Source of the DNA: Taxillus chinensis
Lineage: Eukaryota; Streptophyta; Magnoliopsida; Santalales; Loranthaceae
NCBI GenBank assembly: GCA_023512835.1
Contig: CM042088.1
Span: 53,131,579-53,195,578, forward strand
Direction: 5' to 3'
DNA: 64,000 nucleotides
Shown: positions 1-10,433 of the stretch, in pieces
Position numbering within the stretch: the stretch's first letter is position 1
Layout: every line of letters starts with the position of its first letter
Notes under the pieces: generated by a model
What the model was told of the DNA's origin: nothing
The model's input: only the letters and a program-made list of their open reading frames with translations
Database searches by the model: none
Program-made: the position numbers and the translations under genes

Positions 1-177
1 ATCAGCCAGTTCTGTAAAATTTAGGTGGGTCAGTCGGGTCACAAGAAACCAACCGGATCAGTCGGGTTTCTCCGGTTTTTTTTTGCAAAAACGGTCCAAT
101 CAAAAAATCAGACCGATTAAGTGTCTGGGTCACCGATTCACCGGTTTAACTGATCGGGCCAGTCCGATTTTGATAAC
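1..177. repeat. End of a dispersed terminal-inverted-repeat element
   Basis: The segment is rich in CCGGTT/GGGTCA-type words and ends in TTGATAAC followed by TA. The element at 9597-10001 has the same design: it ends in CCGATAAC followed by TA, and shares the words CGGTTTAACTGAT and AATCGGTGACCC (the latter inverted). This looks like the right part of a second copy whose left end lies before the window. No coding potential is seen. Class assignment (TA-targeting DNA transposon derivative) is inference. Confidence 0.5.
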
Positions 178-353
178 TATGGTATAATGTATGAAAAATC
201 TTATTTGCAATGTTGTTTCACCCTTAATAACAAAAGCCAGAGGGGTATATGTCATATGGGTTTTAAGCCTTTTTTTCTCACTAATTGATGTGGCATATGT
301 TATCTATATATTTTTTAGAATTTCGCTTAGGTTTACTTTGGTTTATAATGAAT

Positions 354-662
354 CAAAATTATTCAAACAATGTCATAATAGTTTTATTTCTACTGAAGCT
401 TGCATTTATAATTTATAATTTTTCCCTCAAAGTCTGCTTTTGTCTCATACCAAACTAAAATTATTCAAACAAAGCCCTGACAGTTCTGTTTGATACCAAA
501 GTTTACATTTACTTCAGTTTATAAGTGTTTCCTAGAAGTTTGCTTCTATCTCATATCAAACCAAAGTTATCTAAATTATATTGTGGCAGTTTTGTCTCAT
601 ACCAAAGCTTGCGTTTACTTCGGTTTATAACTTTTCTCTCAAAGTCTACTTCTATCTCATAG
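354..662. repeat. Three degenerate tandem units of about 103 bp
   Basis: Three successive units start near 355, 457 and 563. Each begins with an AAAATTAT/AAAGTTAT word, continues through a CATTTATAATTT or TTTACTTCxGTTTATAA block and ends in TCTCATACCAAA-like sequence. The units have drifted considerably and no long open frame runs through them. Origin is unknown, possibly the LTR or leader of a decayed element. Confidence 0.5.
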
Positions 663-801
663 CACATTTGCTTCCATATCAGATATTCACATTTGCTTTC
701 ATGTCAGGCGTACCCAAAGGAGCCTACAATCAAGCTTGTACGTAGCAACCCTCAAAATGTAATAATTATAAATAATAATGAATTGATGACACTATTTTTA
801 T

Positions 802-1056
802 TAGGATTGTAAATGAGTCGACACACTTGACAACTTGCTTGATACCCACTCGATTAAACTTTACTCTAGCTCAAATTTGACATTGTACAAGCTCGGCTTG
901 TTTACAAGTATATGCCTTTAAATAGGCGACATAATTGACAACTTACTTGACTCAAGCTCAAGCTCAATACTATATAAGCTTGATTTGGCTCGACTCAGTT
1001 ATTGTACAAGCTAAGCTTGAACTCGATTAAGCTCGCTCGGCTCATTTACAGGCCTA
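802..1056. mobile_element. Miniature inverted-repeat element with TA flanks
   Basis: The left end TAGGATTGTAAATGAGTCGA and the right end, read inverted as TAGGCCTGTAAATGAGCCGA, form a terminal inverted repeat of about 20 bp with three mismatches. The inside is rich in AGCTCGA/CTCGGCTTG words typical of short non-autonomous plant DNA transposons. It is flanked by TA on both sides. It is non-coding. Confidence 0.6.
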
Positions 1057-1127
1057 ATTTTGATACCTTTAACACAAAATGATGAGGTAATAATATTATG
1101 TAATTAGGCATAGTGTGCTTAATATTA

Positions 1128-1507
1128 GAGCATTCACATCAGATTTGATATAATCAACTTTCTCTTATAATTGAAGAAAATATTTAGCAAAAAAACATCT
1201 ATATCAAATTCCCTAAAATGGAGTATAGAGATGGAGAATGAATATGAGAATTCACTATTCATCTATAAATTCTTCTCTTATAGTTTTTAAATATATATTT
1301 TAAAAAACGTGAATTTTGATTAGTTGTAATAAATAAAAGAGTGAAGAAAGTAGTAAATAAAGAATAAAAATATTATTTAAAAGAATATAGATAAAAATGA
1401 AGAATGAGCTAATGGAAGATTTTTAAGAAGACAAATAAATTATAAGGAATAAGTAAATTATTCGTTCAAAAATAAGAATAAGGAAACCAAACCTGATGTG
1501 AATGCTC
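1128..1507. mobile_element. Tourist-like MITE with TTA target duplication
   Basis: A perfect 15-bp terminal inverted repeat, GAGCATTCACATCAG at 1128-1142 and its complement at 1493-1507, bounds a 380-bp AT-rich non-coding body. The trinucleotide TTA is directly repeated at 1125-1127 and 1508-1510. A 3-bp TTA duplication and this size fit PIF/Harbinger (Tourist) miniature elements. The family call rests on that structural rule, not on a sequence match. Confidence 0.7.
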
Positions 1508-1510
1508 TTA

Positions 1511-2690
1511 CACTAATATTAAACATATTTTGCTTTTTATATACTCAAATATTAATACACTCATCACCAATGGAAAATTACGAACATAAATATTTTTCAG
1601 CATTATTTGAATATAAACAAAATATTCAACTATCATTTTTAGAACATAAATATAATATTTGAATAATTATTTTCGAACAAAGATAATAAAAAAAATAAGA
1701 GCATTCAAAGAATATTATTATAATATAAATACAATCTTCGAATAATATTTTTTTGAACATTTTAAGATTATTATTCAAATATTATCAAAATGATTCTTTT
1801 TTTAGATTGTAATTTTATAATTTCATATTAGATTAAAAATGATATGTGAATGTATTTAGCATTATGGGCAGTGTGAGTATCCTTCCTCTTATTGCCATTG
1901 TTATTGACATTGTGGATAAGTGTTGAGGAAAGCTCAACAATTAGCAAATTTGTTGCTACTTTTGGATACATATACACTTTCTCATCCTAGTACAATTATT
2001 AATAAAAAGTGACAAACCAACACAATCCATGAAAATTAAAAACAAAACAAACCAACATGATTCACCCAAAGTTACAAACTTTTGATAGACCACACATTAG
2101 AATGTATAACCATGAAAAGACATGGACTTTTATTTGAAATTAATGGAAATAAATCAGTGATTCTTTCCCAATTCATACACACCACACTAAAAATGAAGTT
2201 CAAATTCTCGAACAAGCTTGGAAATAACTTTTTCAAATAATCAAATGAAGTATGTTCTAAATGTCAATGACATATCCATATTTTAAATGTTAAATTCCCA
2301 TTCTGAAAGCCATTTGCTATCAAAAATTGATGTAATTAATCCACACTTTTCGACATTGAGTCCAAGTAATACGATTTCCTTATCTTAATACCATAACTAA
2401 TAGTTTACTTTGTTTGAATGTCTTTAAACATACAAAAGGCAAGCCAAGGCTTTGGTTAGTTGTGAGATCGATAATGGATTATATTCTAAGGGTATAACAA
2501 GTAAAAACAAGTTAAGATTTAAATTATTAATGAGGGTCAAAAAAACCATCTTTAATAATTCGACATATTCAACTGTCATACTGATATTTCTATTTTTAAA
2601 TATTCATTTCATTACATGATTAACTCTCAAACTCTCAAACACAGGTTATTAAATTTTTGATTGATTCTACATTATCATTTCAAGAACCTT
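1511..2690. other. AT-rich intergenic DNA, nothing recognised
   Basis: The stretch is AT-rich with frequent stops in all frames. No conserved protein segment, tandem array or inverted repeat stands out. Confidence 0.5.
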
Positions 2691-3260
2691 AGAACTTTCA
2701 GATTTTCTTTTTAGTGTTGCATTTTGTATTACCTCTCCTCAAACCATTGCATATGATTATTCTAAATCTAGAACTTACATAAGAACCCCTCCGCAAATTA
2801 TATCAAAATTATCGTCCAATTGAGTTAAAAATATAGGTATCCTTAGTCTTTCAATAGACTTTCTATATGCTAGAATGTCATTTGAATCTTTTGTGACAAC
2901 TTTATCTTAATAATTTAATTCTTAGAACACCTCTGGCAACTCTCTATAATATTCATAAAGAGATTTTCCACTCTGTTTGACAATGAAAACCTTTTGATTC
3001 AAAACGGAAAATGTGTAATTCATAGCTTCCATCATAAAATGCTTTTGATATGGCATTAAAGATTTCATAGCTAGTGGACAAGTGGATACACCATAATATC
3101 TTAGTCATAGACATCAATTGCCATCTCTTCGCTTTATGATGCTTAGCATATCACTTTTCATACTCATCTTATAATTCTGATAGTGGTTTAGTTTTGCCAC
3201 GAATGTAAGATATCTCTATGAATTATGGCCATATGTTATGATTTGATTTATTAAGGGTGA
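2690..3260 (-). pseudogene. Decayed Ty1/copia gag remnant
   Basis: Read on the minus strand with frame jumps, the stretch 2950-3080 translates to segments like AISKAFYDGSYEL followed by a phenylalanine/glutamine-rich stretch. That is the usual UBN2-type gag of plant copia elements. Downstream fragments resemble the later helical part of the same gag. Many stops and frameshifts break the frame, so it is a fossil. No LTRs were located around it. Confidence 0.55.
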
Positions 3261-4914
3261 CTCTTACATTGAAAGAACCCAGATTAAACAATAATAGGAA
3301 GCAACTTCATTCATAATGATTTAGAATTTTTTTTCACTAATTGATTTTTTAAAATATTTTTTTTCGCATACTCTTTGAATATGTTCTAATTAGGGAAATA
3401 CAATGAGGTTACAGGGAAAGACTAATTAGTTCTAGAATATGTGACTATTATACATTCCTCGCGTTAATACGTGATTATTGTAAGAAGAAGTCTTAACATA
3501 TATAACAAAAAATATATATTTATATATATGCAATAATATAAATTTCTAATAAACTTAAATGAGATACACCAACAAAAAATAATTTAGTGCGTATAATGTG
3601 TTTTTAAATATTATTAAAGGATTTTTTATTACTTTAAACAAATTTGACAGTTTTGTAGTTGGTGAACATATTAGAACATAATAAAATATATAAAAAAGCA
3701 TACTTTCACATGTTAATTTTGTTTTATATACAATAAAGATAAAATTATAATTTTTTATGCCGAAATTAAATATTGTGTTAACGAGTTTATTTTTTTGAAA
3801 TAATTCAGGAAAAATAATCCAAAAATTGATAAATTTTGAGCGGAAGAAAGTGTTAGGTTTTAAACCAATAAATATAAAAACGTGCAAGTCAAGATTTCTT
3901 TTTAAATTTTAAACTATGCGTTATTAGACATGAGCGGTTCTGAAAAACACTACCCAAAGCAAACCCGAAGTTAATTCTATCATTTCTATGTTTGGCTATG
4001 AAACCGACGGGAAATTATAAATGTATAGCCGATCGACCGGTTTGGTCTCTCTCATCGCACCGACAAGTGAACAACCCCGTTCGGAATTAGTGCAACATGA
4101 TTGAGGAAAACTTCAAAATAACCATCAAATTATATGAATTATTTAGTGAATAAAGGCACCTTTTCGACCTCAAGATGAAAAGGGTTTGTCGGAAGCCTGG
4201 ACTTTATGCTTCATACGGCTGTGCTGTCACAAACGTCCAAGAAACATACCAAAATTAATAGAGACAAGCTTGAATTTCAAAATTACCAGAAGTCACTTGT
4301 TTGGTGAATATATATTAACCCAGAGAATGAGTGTGATTTAATATTAGGGGTTTCTTATAGATTTCAATTTTCAGTCTTTGGGATAAGTGAGATTGATAGT
4401 GTAGTTAAACTAAATGTGCAAGGTTGGTCAAAAATGCAGCTGCCCAATTCAGAGGGAGGGAAGGAGGGTTCACACACTGGTTTGACATATTGGCCAATGT
4501 GCATGGTCGTAAAGCTCCTATAAAAAGAATCAAATTGAAGAGTCAAAAGAAAATGTTCTACTTGCATTTGGGAATCTGGCAAGGTGAAATACACACTTTA
4601 TTAGATGTATGCATTTCTCATTAATTTTGCTACCTGCTTTCTGGGTCTGCAAGGACTTTTCATTCTGGGTCTTTCAGAAAACTCATGTTTACAATGTGTG
4701 GATGATATTCCTTTTCTGTTTCTTTTCTTCTTTTTGTTGATGGGGTTGTAAGTTTTCTATGCAAGTCTACTTTTTGTCTGAATTGAAAGTACTTTAGTGG
4801 GTGTACTTATTTTAAGTTCGCCTCTTCAATCAATCAATCCTGATTGAATTACCCTTTTTTGGTCAGGCGCTGCTAGCTGTTAGGCTCTTTCAATAAAGGG
4901 TAACAGGTTTTCTA
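3261..4914. other. AT-rich intergenic DNA and bHLH upstream region
   Basis: No supported gene. The part up to about 3900 is very AT-rich. From about 3930 to 4080 there is a slightly GC-richer repeat-like patch. The stretch 4300-4914 is presumably promoter and 5' leader of the bHLH gene. The short open frames here do not extend into any recognisable domain. Confidence 0.45.
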
Positions 4915-6625
4915 ATGGAAATCTCATCTTTTAAAGGATGTTCAGGACTGGTGAGAGAGAAACTTGCATTCCACTGCAGTTCAGTTTTCATTGGACAGCA
5001 ACACATTCTGTCAATACATAAAGTTGTTTTTTTCTTCCAACATTCGCAATTCTGTTTGGTACACGAGAATTGTTGAGAAAACCGTTTGAAGATTTCTTTC
5101 ACAGTGAGAAAATGAACCCGATTTGGAAAATTTTGATCTGCAGGGAATGAGGGATCCTAACTTCAAGCATCAATGGGAGATGAACTCTCTTGAAGAACTC
5201 AGCACACTCCCAACGGGATTTGGAGATAATTTTCAACACTCTTTTTCTCACTCAATCCCAAAAACTTGCATTGAAACCACCTCCCACACTGGTATTGATA
5301 GACCCTCAAAACTTCCCAAAACCGATAGCTGGAATGTATGCCACCAAAGCCAAACGCACCATTTTTCAAACCTACAATCCACTTTTCCTGTCAGCCTCAT
5401 CAACACAACCCACCCGAACGAAGTCTGTGTCATGAAGCCTACGGATGAAAGGGTCCCAGTGTCTCCTAATAGTGATTCATTCCCTTCTGATGTTTTGACA
5501 CCTCGAGAATCATGTGGGAACCAAAACGACGGGTTTGAAACCTGCCAGGGAGATAGGAGGATAAACACTGCCACACGGCATTCTCAGACCCAAGACCACA
5601 TCATGGCCGAGAGGAAGAGGAGGGCGAAGCTTAGTCAGCAGTTCATAGCTTTGTCTGCATTGGTTCCAGGTCTAAAGAAGGTATAAATGGAATTTTGAAC
5701 TGGGCAAAAAAGTTTTTTTTCTTCTATGATTTATTTGCTATTCTATGTGACTTCTAATTCTGAGGGAATCCGTTAATTTTTGTGTTATCTTGAAACTACT
5801 TCAATAATCCATATATCTGAACTTCTTGTGTCAACAGATGGACAAGGCTTCTGTACTTGGTGACGCCATTAAGTACTTGAAACAACTGCAAGAGCAAGTG
5901 AAAGCACTTGAGGAGCAGACTAGCAGGAAAACCATGGAGTCAATCGTCGTGAAGAAAGTTCAGTTCATGGCCAATGGAGATAGCTTCCCTTTTGAAGAGA
6001 ATTTCTCAGACAGTCCTATAGGCGAGGCACTTCTGGAAATTGAAGCACGATTTTCCAACAAGGATGTCCTCATTAGGATTTACTGTGAGAAAACGAAAGG
6101 CGTTGTGGAAAAAATACTGTCTAAGATGGAGGAGCTCCATCTAACAGTAATCAATAGCAGCATCATGACATTCGGAACCTCTGCTCTTGATGTTACTGTC
6201 ATTGCTCAGGTTTTCTATTGTAAATCCCTTTGCCTTGAAATTGTGAAGCTCTTTGTTATCTTTTCATTAATGATGAATCATTAAACTGGTTTATTCCTAT
6301 GCGAAGCTCTTGATGCAATGGGAAAAAATTATATAAAAACTTGGATATGGATAATTAGAGGATGAATTCTATGCTTTTGCTTTTACTTGTGTAATGCTTT
6401 CCATTACTAGTAGCCTCTCATAGCTTTTGCAATACATATTATACAGAGCTGAAGCGAGTTTTCTTTGTTCATTCTTTCTAAATAAAATGAGCTTTGGATA
6501 TCTTAAATTAATGTTGCTTTAAACTCAATTCACCAAAGTGGTCTTTACAGATGAACATGGAATTCAGCATGACGTTGAAGGATCTTGTGAGGAACCTGCA
6601 TACAGCTCTGAAAATGTTTTTGTAA
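4915..6625 (+). CDS. bHLH transcription factor, subgroup IVa (bHLH18/19/25/NAI1-like)
   Basis: Four exons join without a frame break: 4915-4950, 5144-5680, 5838-6209 and 6551-6625. All introns are phase 0 and GT-AG, giving 339 residues. Exon 1 encodes only 12 residues (MEISSFKGCSGL). This matches the MEISS...GL start common in this subgroup, and is why the methionine inside the preceding intron (5123) was not used. The bHLH domain covers about residues 164-213. It carries His164, Glu168 and Arg172, the H-E-R set for E-box/G-box contact, followed by helix 2 with KASVLGDAIKYLKQLQ. The C-terminal part (about 240-338) resembles the ACT-like dimerisation region of plant bHLHs. The protein should be nuclear. 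Relatives in Arabidopsis act in ER-body formation, iron and defence responses. The precise role here is unknown. Confidence 0.9.
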
Positions 6626-9239
6626 AAAGAAAAGTGAAGTTGAGTTTTAGGTTTGGTGAGCTTCGGAAGAGTTTTCAATGACTAAAAATAATCCCCACCG
6701 TCAAAGTTGGTATCTATTAGAATCCGCGTGAACAAGACCAGCCATTTTCCTTAAGCTGTTTGGCAGTAAGGTTTCATTTGCAGGATGGGCTTCCAGTACA
6801 CCGTTTCTGGCATGGCCGGCTTGCAGATCATGTTGGATTGATTCCACCCATTTTCAGACAAACGAATGACCATACAGCATGTTTCATTCATGGGAGGTTC
6901 AAACCGAATAATTAGTCATACAGGTTTTTTGTAATAAGGTTTGTAGCTGCTGAACAGTGTAATATGTTTTATACTTCAAATAAATGGGTAGTTAAGAAAG
7001 TGTTCTTGAATAAGTAACCACTTCTCAAAGCTGGTAACCCCAAAGTGTAATAGCAGCATGAGCGTATGACAGAGCAGGAATTAAATGCCAGTTCTCATGA
7101 GTTTTTGGCTTCCAAGTTCCGAGTATACACAAATTGGAATAATTGTTGTCACTGACTGGCAGTGTTGGGGGACTAAATTCTTCAATGGAAATATTGAAAA
7201 GAAGAAGTTAATTGAAAAACAAAAACTCAACTTTTATTGAAATTATGTATCTTTCACATTTTAAGCCATAGAAATATAAATTTAAAATCGGATTTTGTAA
7301 CTTTTGACTCAAAAATTTAAACATTGGCCCATGATATTTTGAGCATCACATTGGATACACTGCAGCCCCTAGATTTGCTTTGGTTCCTCGTACACTGAAC
7401 ATGTTTTCTACCTATTTTGTTCTGTCCAATCTCGCATGCAATCCTAGTTTTCTATTGATTTCTTGCTTTTAAACCTTAAATGGATAACATCCAACAAACA
7501 AGAAGTTCTAATTTTCTATTTATTATTTTCTGGTGATATTGTCGATGCCAGAACATGTCAGCCTGAGCTTCTTTGGCTTGTGTTGGCGTCGGTGAATCCA
7601 ATTTGCTATGAGTTGTGTATGATATGACAGGAGATATTATTAGAATCCGTGGACAGCGCACACCCACCAACATGGCGACATCCCACTTCCCCGGAAAAGA
7701 ATTTATGAATGTTATTGCATTGGGTGAGACAAGACACCATACGCCACAAGGATAGGTTGCTAAAGTCAATACATAATATACGGAAAGGTAATAACTTAAA
7801 AGCGCATACGAAAATTAAAGGAGTCTTAAAAATTGGACATTTCTCAACAAGGGAAAAAAAAAATAGCGTGTGAATGTTACTATAAATATTATTTTAGAAA
7901 GTATATATCTTAGTATATGTGTTTAATTTATTATATAATTTATTTTAAATTTAAAAAATATAGTTTTAACATTTTAAGAATATATATTACCATTTTATTT
8001 ATATATCAAAAGTAATTGTTAATTTAAATTTATATTAACTTATGTTAATTTTTATTTATAAAAGTATAAAAAGTTAGATATATTAAAATTTAATTGTTAA
8101 CATTTTCAATAAAAATATATAAATTATTCTAATTTGTTAGCATGAATAAATCAACAAGAAAAAGATAATATAAAATATTTATTATCATTTAAAATACTAT
8201 TATAATATTTATTTATATTAATTTTAAAAAAATAGACAATTTTAGAGGACCCTCTAAATTGACTGCATCTAGAGTTGTCTCTTTGATCTAAAATCACATG
8301 TAAATTATGATTGTTTTGTTAGTAATAAGCATGAATTTGATGTAGATTTTTTCTATTAGAGTATTCTGTTAACATTTGTTTTATAAATTAATAATGAGAT
8401 TAAATATTCATGTATTGATAAATATGTCAATAAAATTTCATACCAAACATACCAACCGTTAGTTTCTACACAAACTTAATCGTAAAAAAATAATTATTAA
8501 ATAAATAAATGATTATAATTTATTTATTTATCTACTAATTACTTTTTTTCAATTTAATTGTGCATAAATCAATTATTATATCATCATGGGATTTTATAAG
8601 CATGTTTATTAAAAATATAATATGGCTAAAACCATTAGAGATATAATATGTTATATCATCATGGGATTTTTCAATTTAATTGTGCATAAAACCATTATGA
8701 GTAATGAATGACACGTTTATTTGTGCCCCTGATTGTTAGTTGTAGATTTGATATTATCATGTATTAATAAAAGAATAATACAACTTACAGTTTTCGTTTT
8801 GGAAACTACATTGTAAGCCTTTGTATTTTTATCAAAACGACATAATTTTAATTAAAAAATTATTAATCAAAACGATATCGTTCTGATAAAAATTCAAGTA
8901 GATATTGCAAATAGACTTATTTATTAATAAAAAAATATTTACAACTCTTAAAATATTAAATACATTCATATGAAATGAATAAATTATTTATTATCTTTGG
9001 ATTTGATAGGCATGAATTTTGAATGAAAAATAGAATTGATATGAAAAAGATTTGAAAATAAAGGTTAGATTGGTATTATAAAATTATTTTTTATTACTTA
9101 TAAATATGTTCATGAACACTGAAAAATTACATGAAAATATATATATACAATAACCTTTAACAATTATATTTTCATGACCACCTAAACTAAGTAATTTGCT
9201 AGGAAAAACTATCATACAAATTGTATTTTCAAAAGTATC
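6626..9239. other. bHLH 3' flank and AT-rich intergenic DNA
   Basis: The first 400 bases are probably the 3' UTR of the bHLH gene. From 7800 onward the DNA is extremely AT-rich. An imperfect palindrome lies at 8826-8892, with arms TTTTTATCAAAACGA and its near complement; it may be a small foldback element. A minus-strand open frame of 97 codons at 7476-7769 has no recognisable domain and is not called. Confidence 0.45.
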
Positions 9240-9596
9240 CGCTGGTGACATTGGTGTTTGGAAGATGGCAGGCTCGTCTGATCGTATGTTGCACTTGGAT
9301 TAGGCTTCGGCTGCCGCTCGCGACCTAGGCTCTTTGACCTATCTCGAGGTGATACGTCTCCGAAGTCGCTAGATCTGGTGTTGTGGCGGCGGCATGATTG
9401 GGGTTGGTCGAAGCATTTGGTTGCCGCAAGCGCAAATCCGTGTCGTCTTTCTGCATCTGGGTTTGAGGAGGACTAATGCCGTTGTGCTTTACGGATACGG
9501 ACGGATCATCGGCCTTGTGCTCTTCTCTTGCGTCAGCTTCCGTCTCCTAGATCTGTCGTCTCCGCCAGCCTCTCCAGGGCTATACCTACGAGCTTA
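9240..9596. other. GC-rich segment of unknown origin
   Basis: About 350 bases with clearly higher GC than both flanks. A 67-codon open frame (9394-9597) ends exactly at the border of the next element and matches no family I know. Possible explanations are a captured gene fragment or the leader of a decayed retroelement. Confidence 0.35.
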
Positions 9597-10001
9597 GTTA
9601 TCGGAATCCGACCGGACTGGTAAATCGGTGACCCAAGAACTTAATTGGTTCGGTTTGATACTTATCTGGCCTTTTTTTTATCCGAGGTCGGATTTTAGGC
9701 TGATTTTTTTTAAATACTATAAAATTTTATTTAATTTATTTTATAATATAATTTTAATTTAAAATTAATAAGTATTTCACTTTAATATTATTTTAAATTT
9801 TATTCAATTTTTTTTATTATGAATTTATGTTATTAAAATTTTAAATTTATTAAAAATATATATTAAAAATAAATATTATTATATTAAAAATATAATTTAA
9901 GTATGTTAGTTTAAAATATTTATTTTTTATTAATATATATTTATTTATAATTATTAATTATATTTTCGGTTTAACTGATGTCGTCGATATGTTCCGATAA
10001 C
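9597..10001. mobile_element. 405-bp terminal-inverted-repeat element
   Basis: The left end GTTATCGGAA (9597-9606) and right end TTCCGATAAC (9992-10001) are perfect inverted repeats, with weaker symmetry continuing inward (CCGACC...AATCGG against CGGTTTAAC). TA flanks both ends. The interior is almost pure AT and non-coding. The element end at positions 1-177 belongs to the same family. A non-autonomous DNA transposon is the most economical reading. Confidence 0.6.
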
Positions 10002-10038
10002 TATGCTTATGAGGAGGCCAACAGATTTGCTTGTTGCA

Positions 10039-10042
<4 letters not shown>

Positions 10043-10090
<48 letters not shown>
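10043..10090. repeat. (AT)n microsatellite
   Basis: Roughly 24 uninterrupted AT dinucleotides lie about 340 bases upstream of the TIN1 start codon. Confidence 0.95.
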
Positions 10091-10092
<2 letters not shown>

Positions 10093-10229
10093 TATTTATT
10101 TATTGGTTCCGTACATGGTCTTGGATGGAGCAATTTCTAATAGGCATTTATCCATTTATCTGGATAAAAATAAAAATAAAACAACTGTTCTCATTCCCTA
10201 AATTTATCCATTTTAGCGTGATAAAAACG

Positions 10230-10370
10230 ACGTCGTTGTGCACGTTCCACATCAATTATCACCACCCCGTTGGTCCGTTCTTTGCAACGTCATGCCAGTT
10301 GACGTAACCTCGTCCACAAGTTCACAACCCTCCGTATTGTACGGTCTTTCCAACGTCGTACCATGTATAA
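10230..10370 (+). promoter_or_regulatory. TIN1 promoter with five ACGT cores and TATA box
   Basis: Five ACGT cores, the core of bZIP binding sites, lie at 10230, 10242, 10287, 10302 and 10353. The first is inside the palindrome ACGACGTCGT and the fourth inside TTGACGTAA. A TATAA motif follows at 10366-10370, 64 bases before the ATG. Plant bZIP28/bZIP60 sites (UPRE, ERSE-type) contain TGACGT or CCACG, so the cluster fits an unfolded-protein-response promoter. That link is inference from family knowledge. Confidence 0.55.
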
Positions 10371-10433
10371 ATTTTAAAATGTTTCCTGGTAATTTTTCTT
10401 AGAAAATCTCTTAATAATCTCTCTCCGCCGCTC

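Noticed and set aside
191..418. 75-codon hydrophobic open frame
   Set aside because: It lies in AT-rich degenerate tandem repeats; composition alone explains the hydrophobic residues.
5123..5143. Methionine at 5123 as start of the bHLH protein
   Set aside because: It lies inside intron 1, just before a CTGCAG acceptor; the 12-codon exon at 4915 fits the family start better.
9978..10307. Open frame with an IYIYIY stretch before TIN1
   Set aside because: It reads through the AT microsatellite and the TIN1 promoter; it is not a protein gene.
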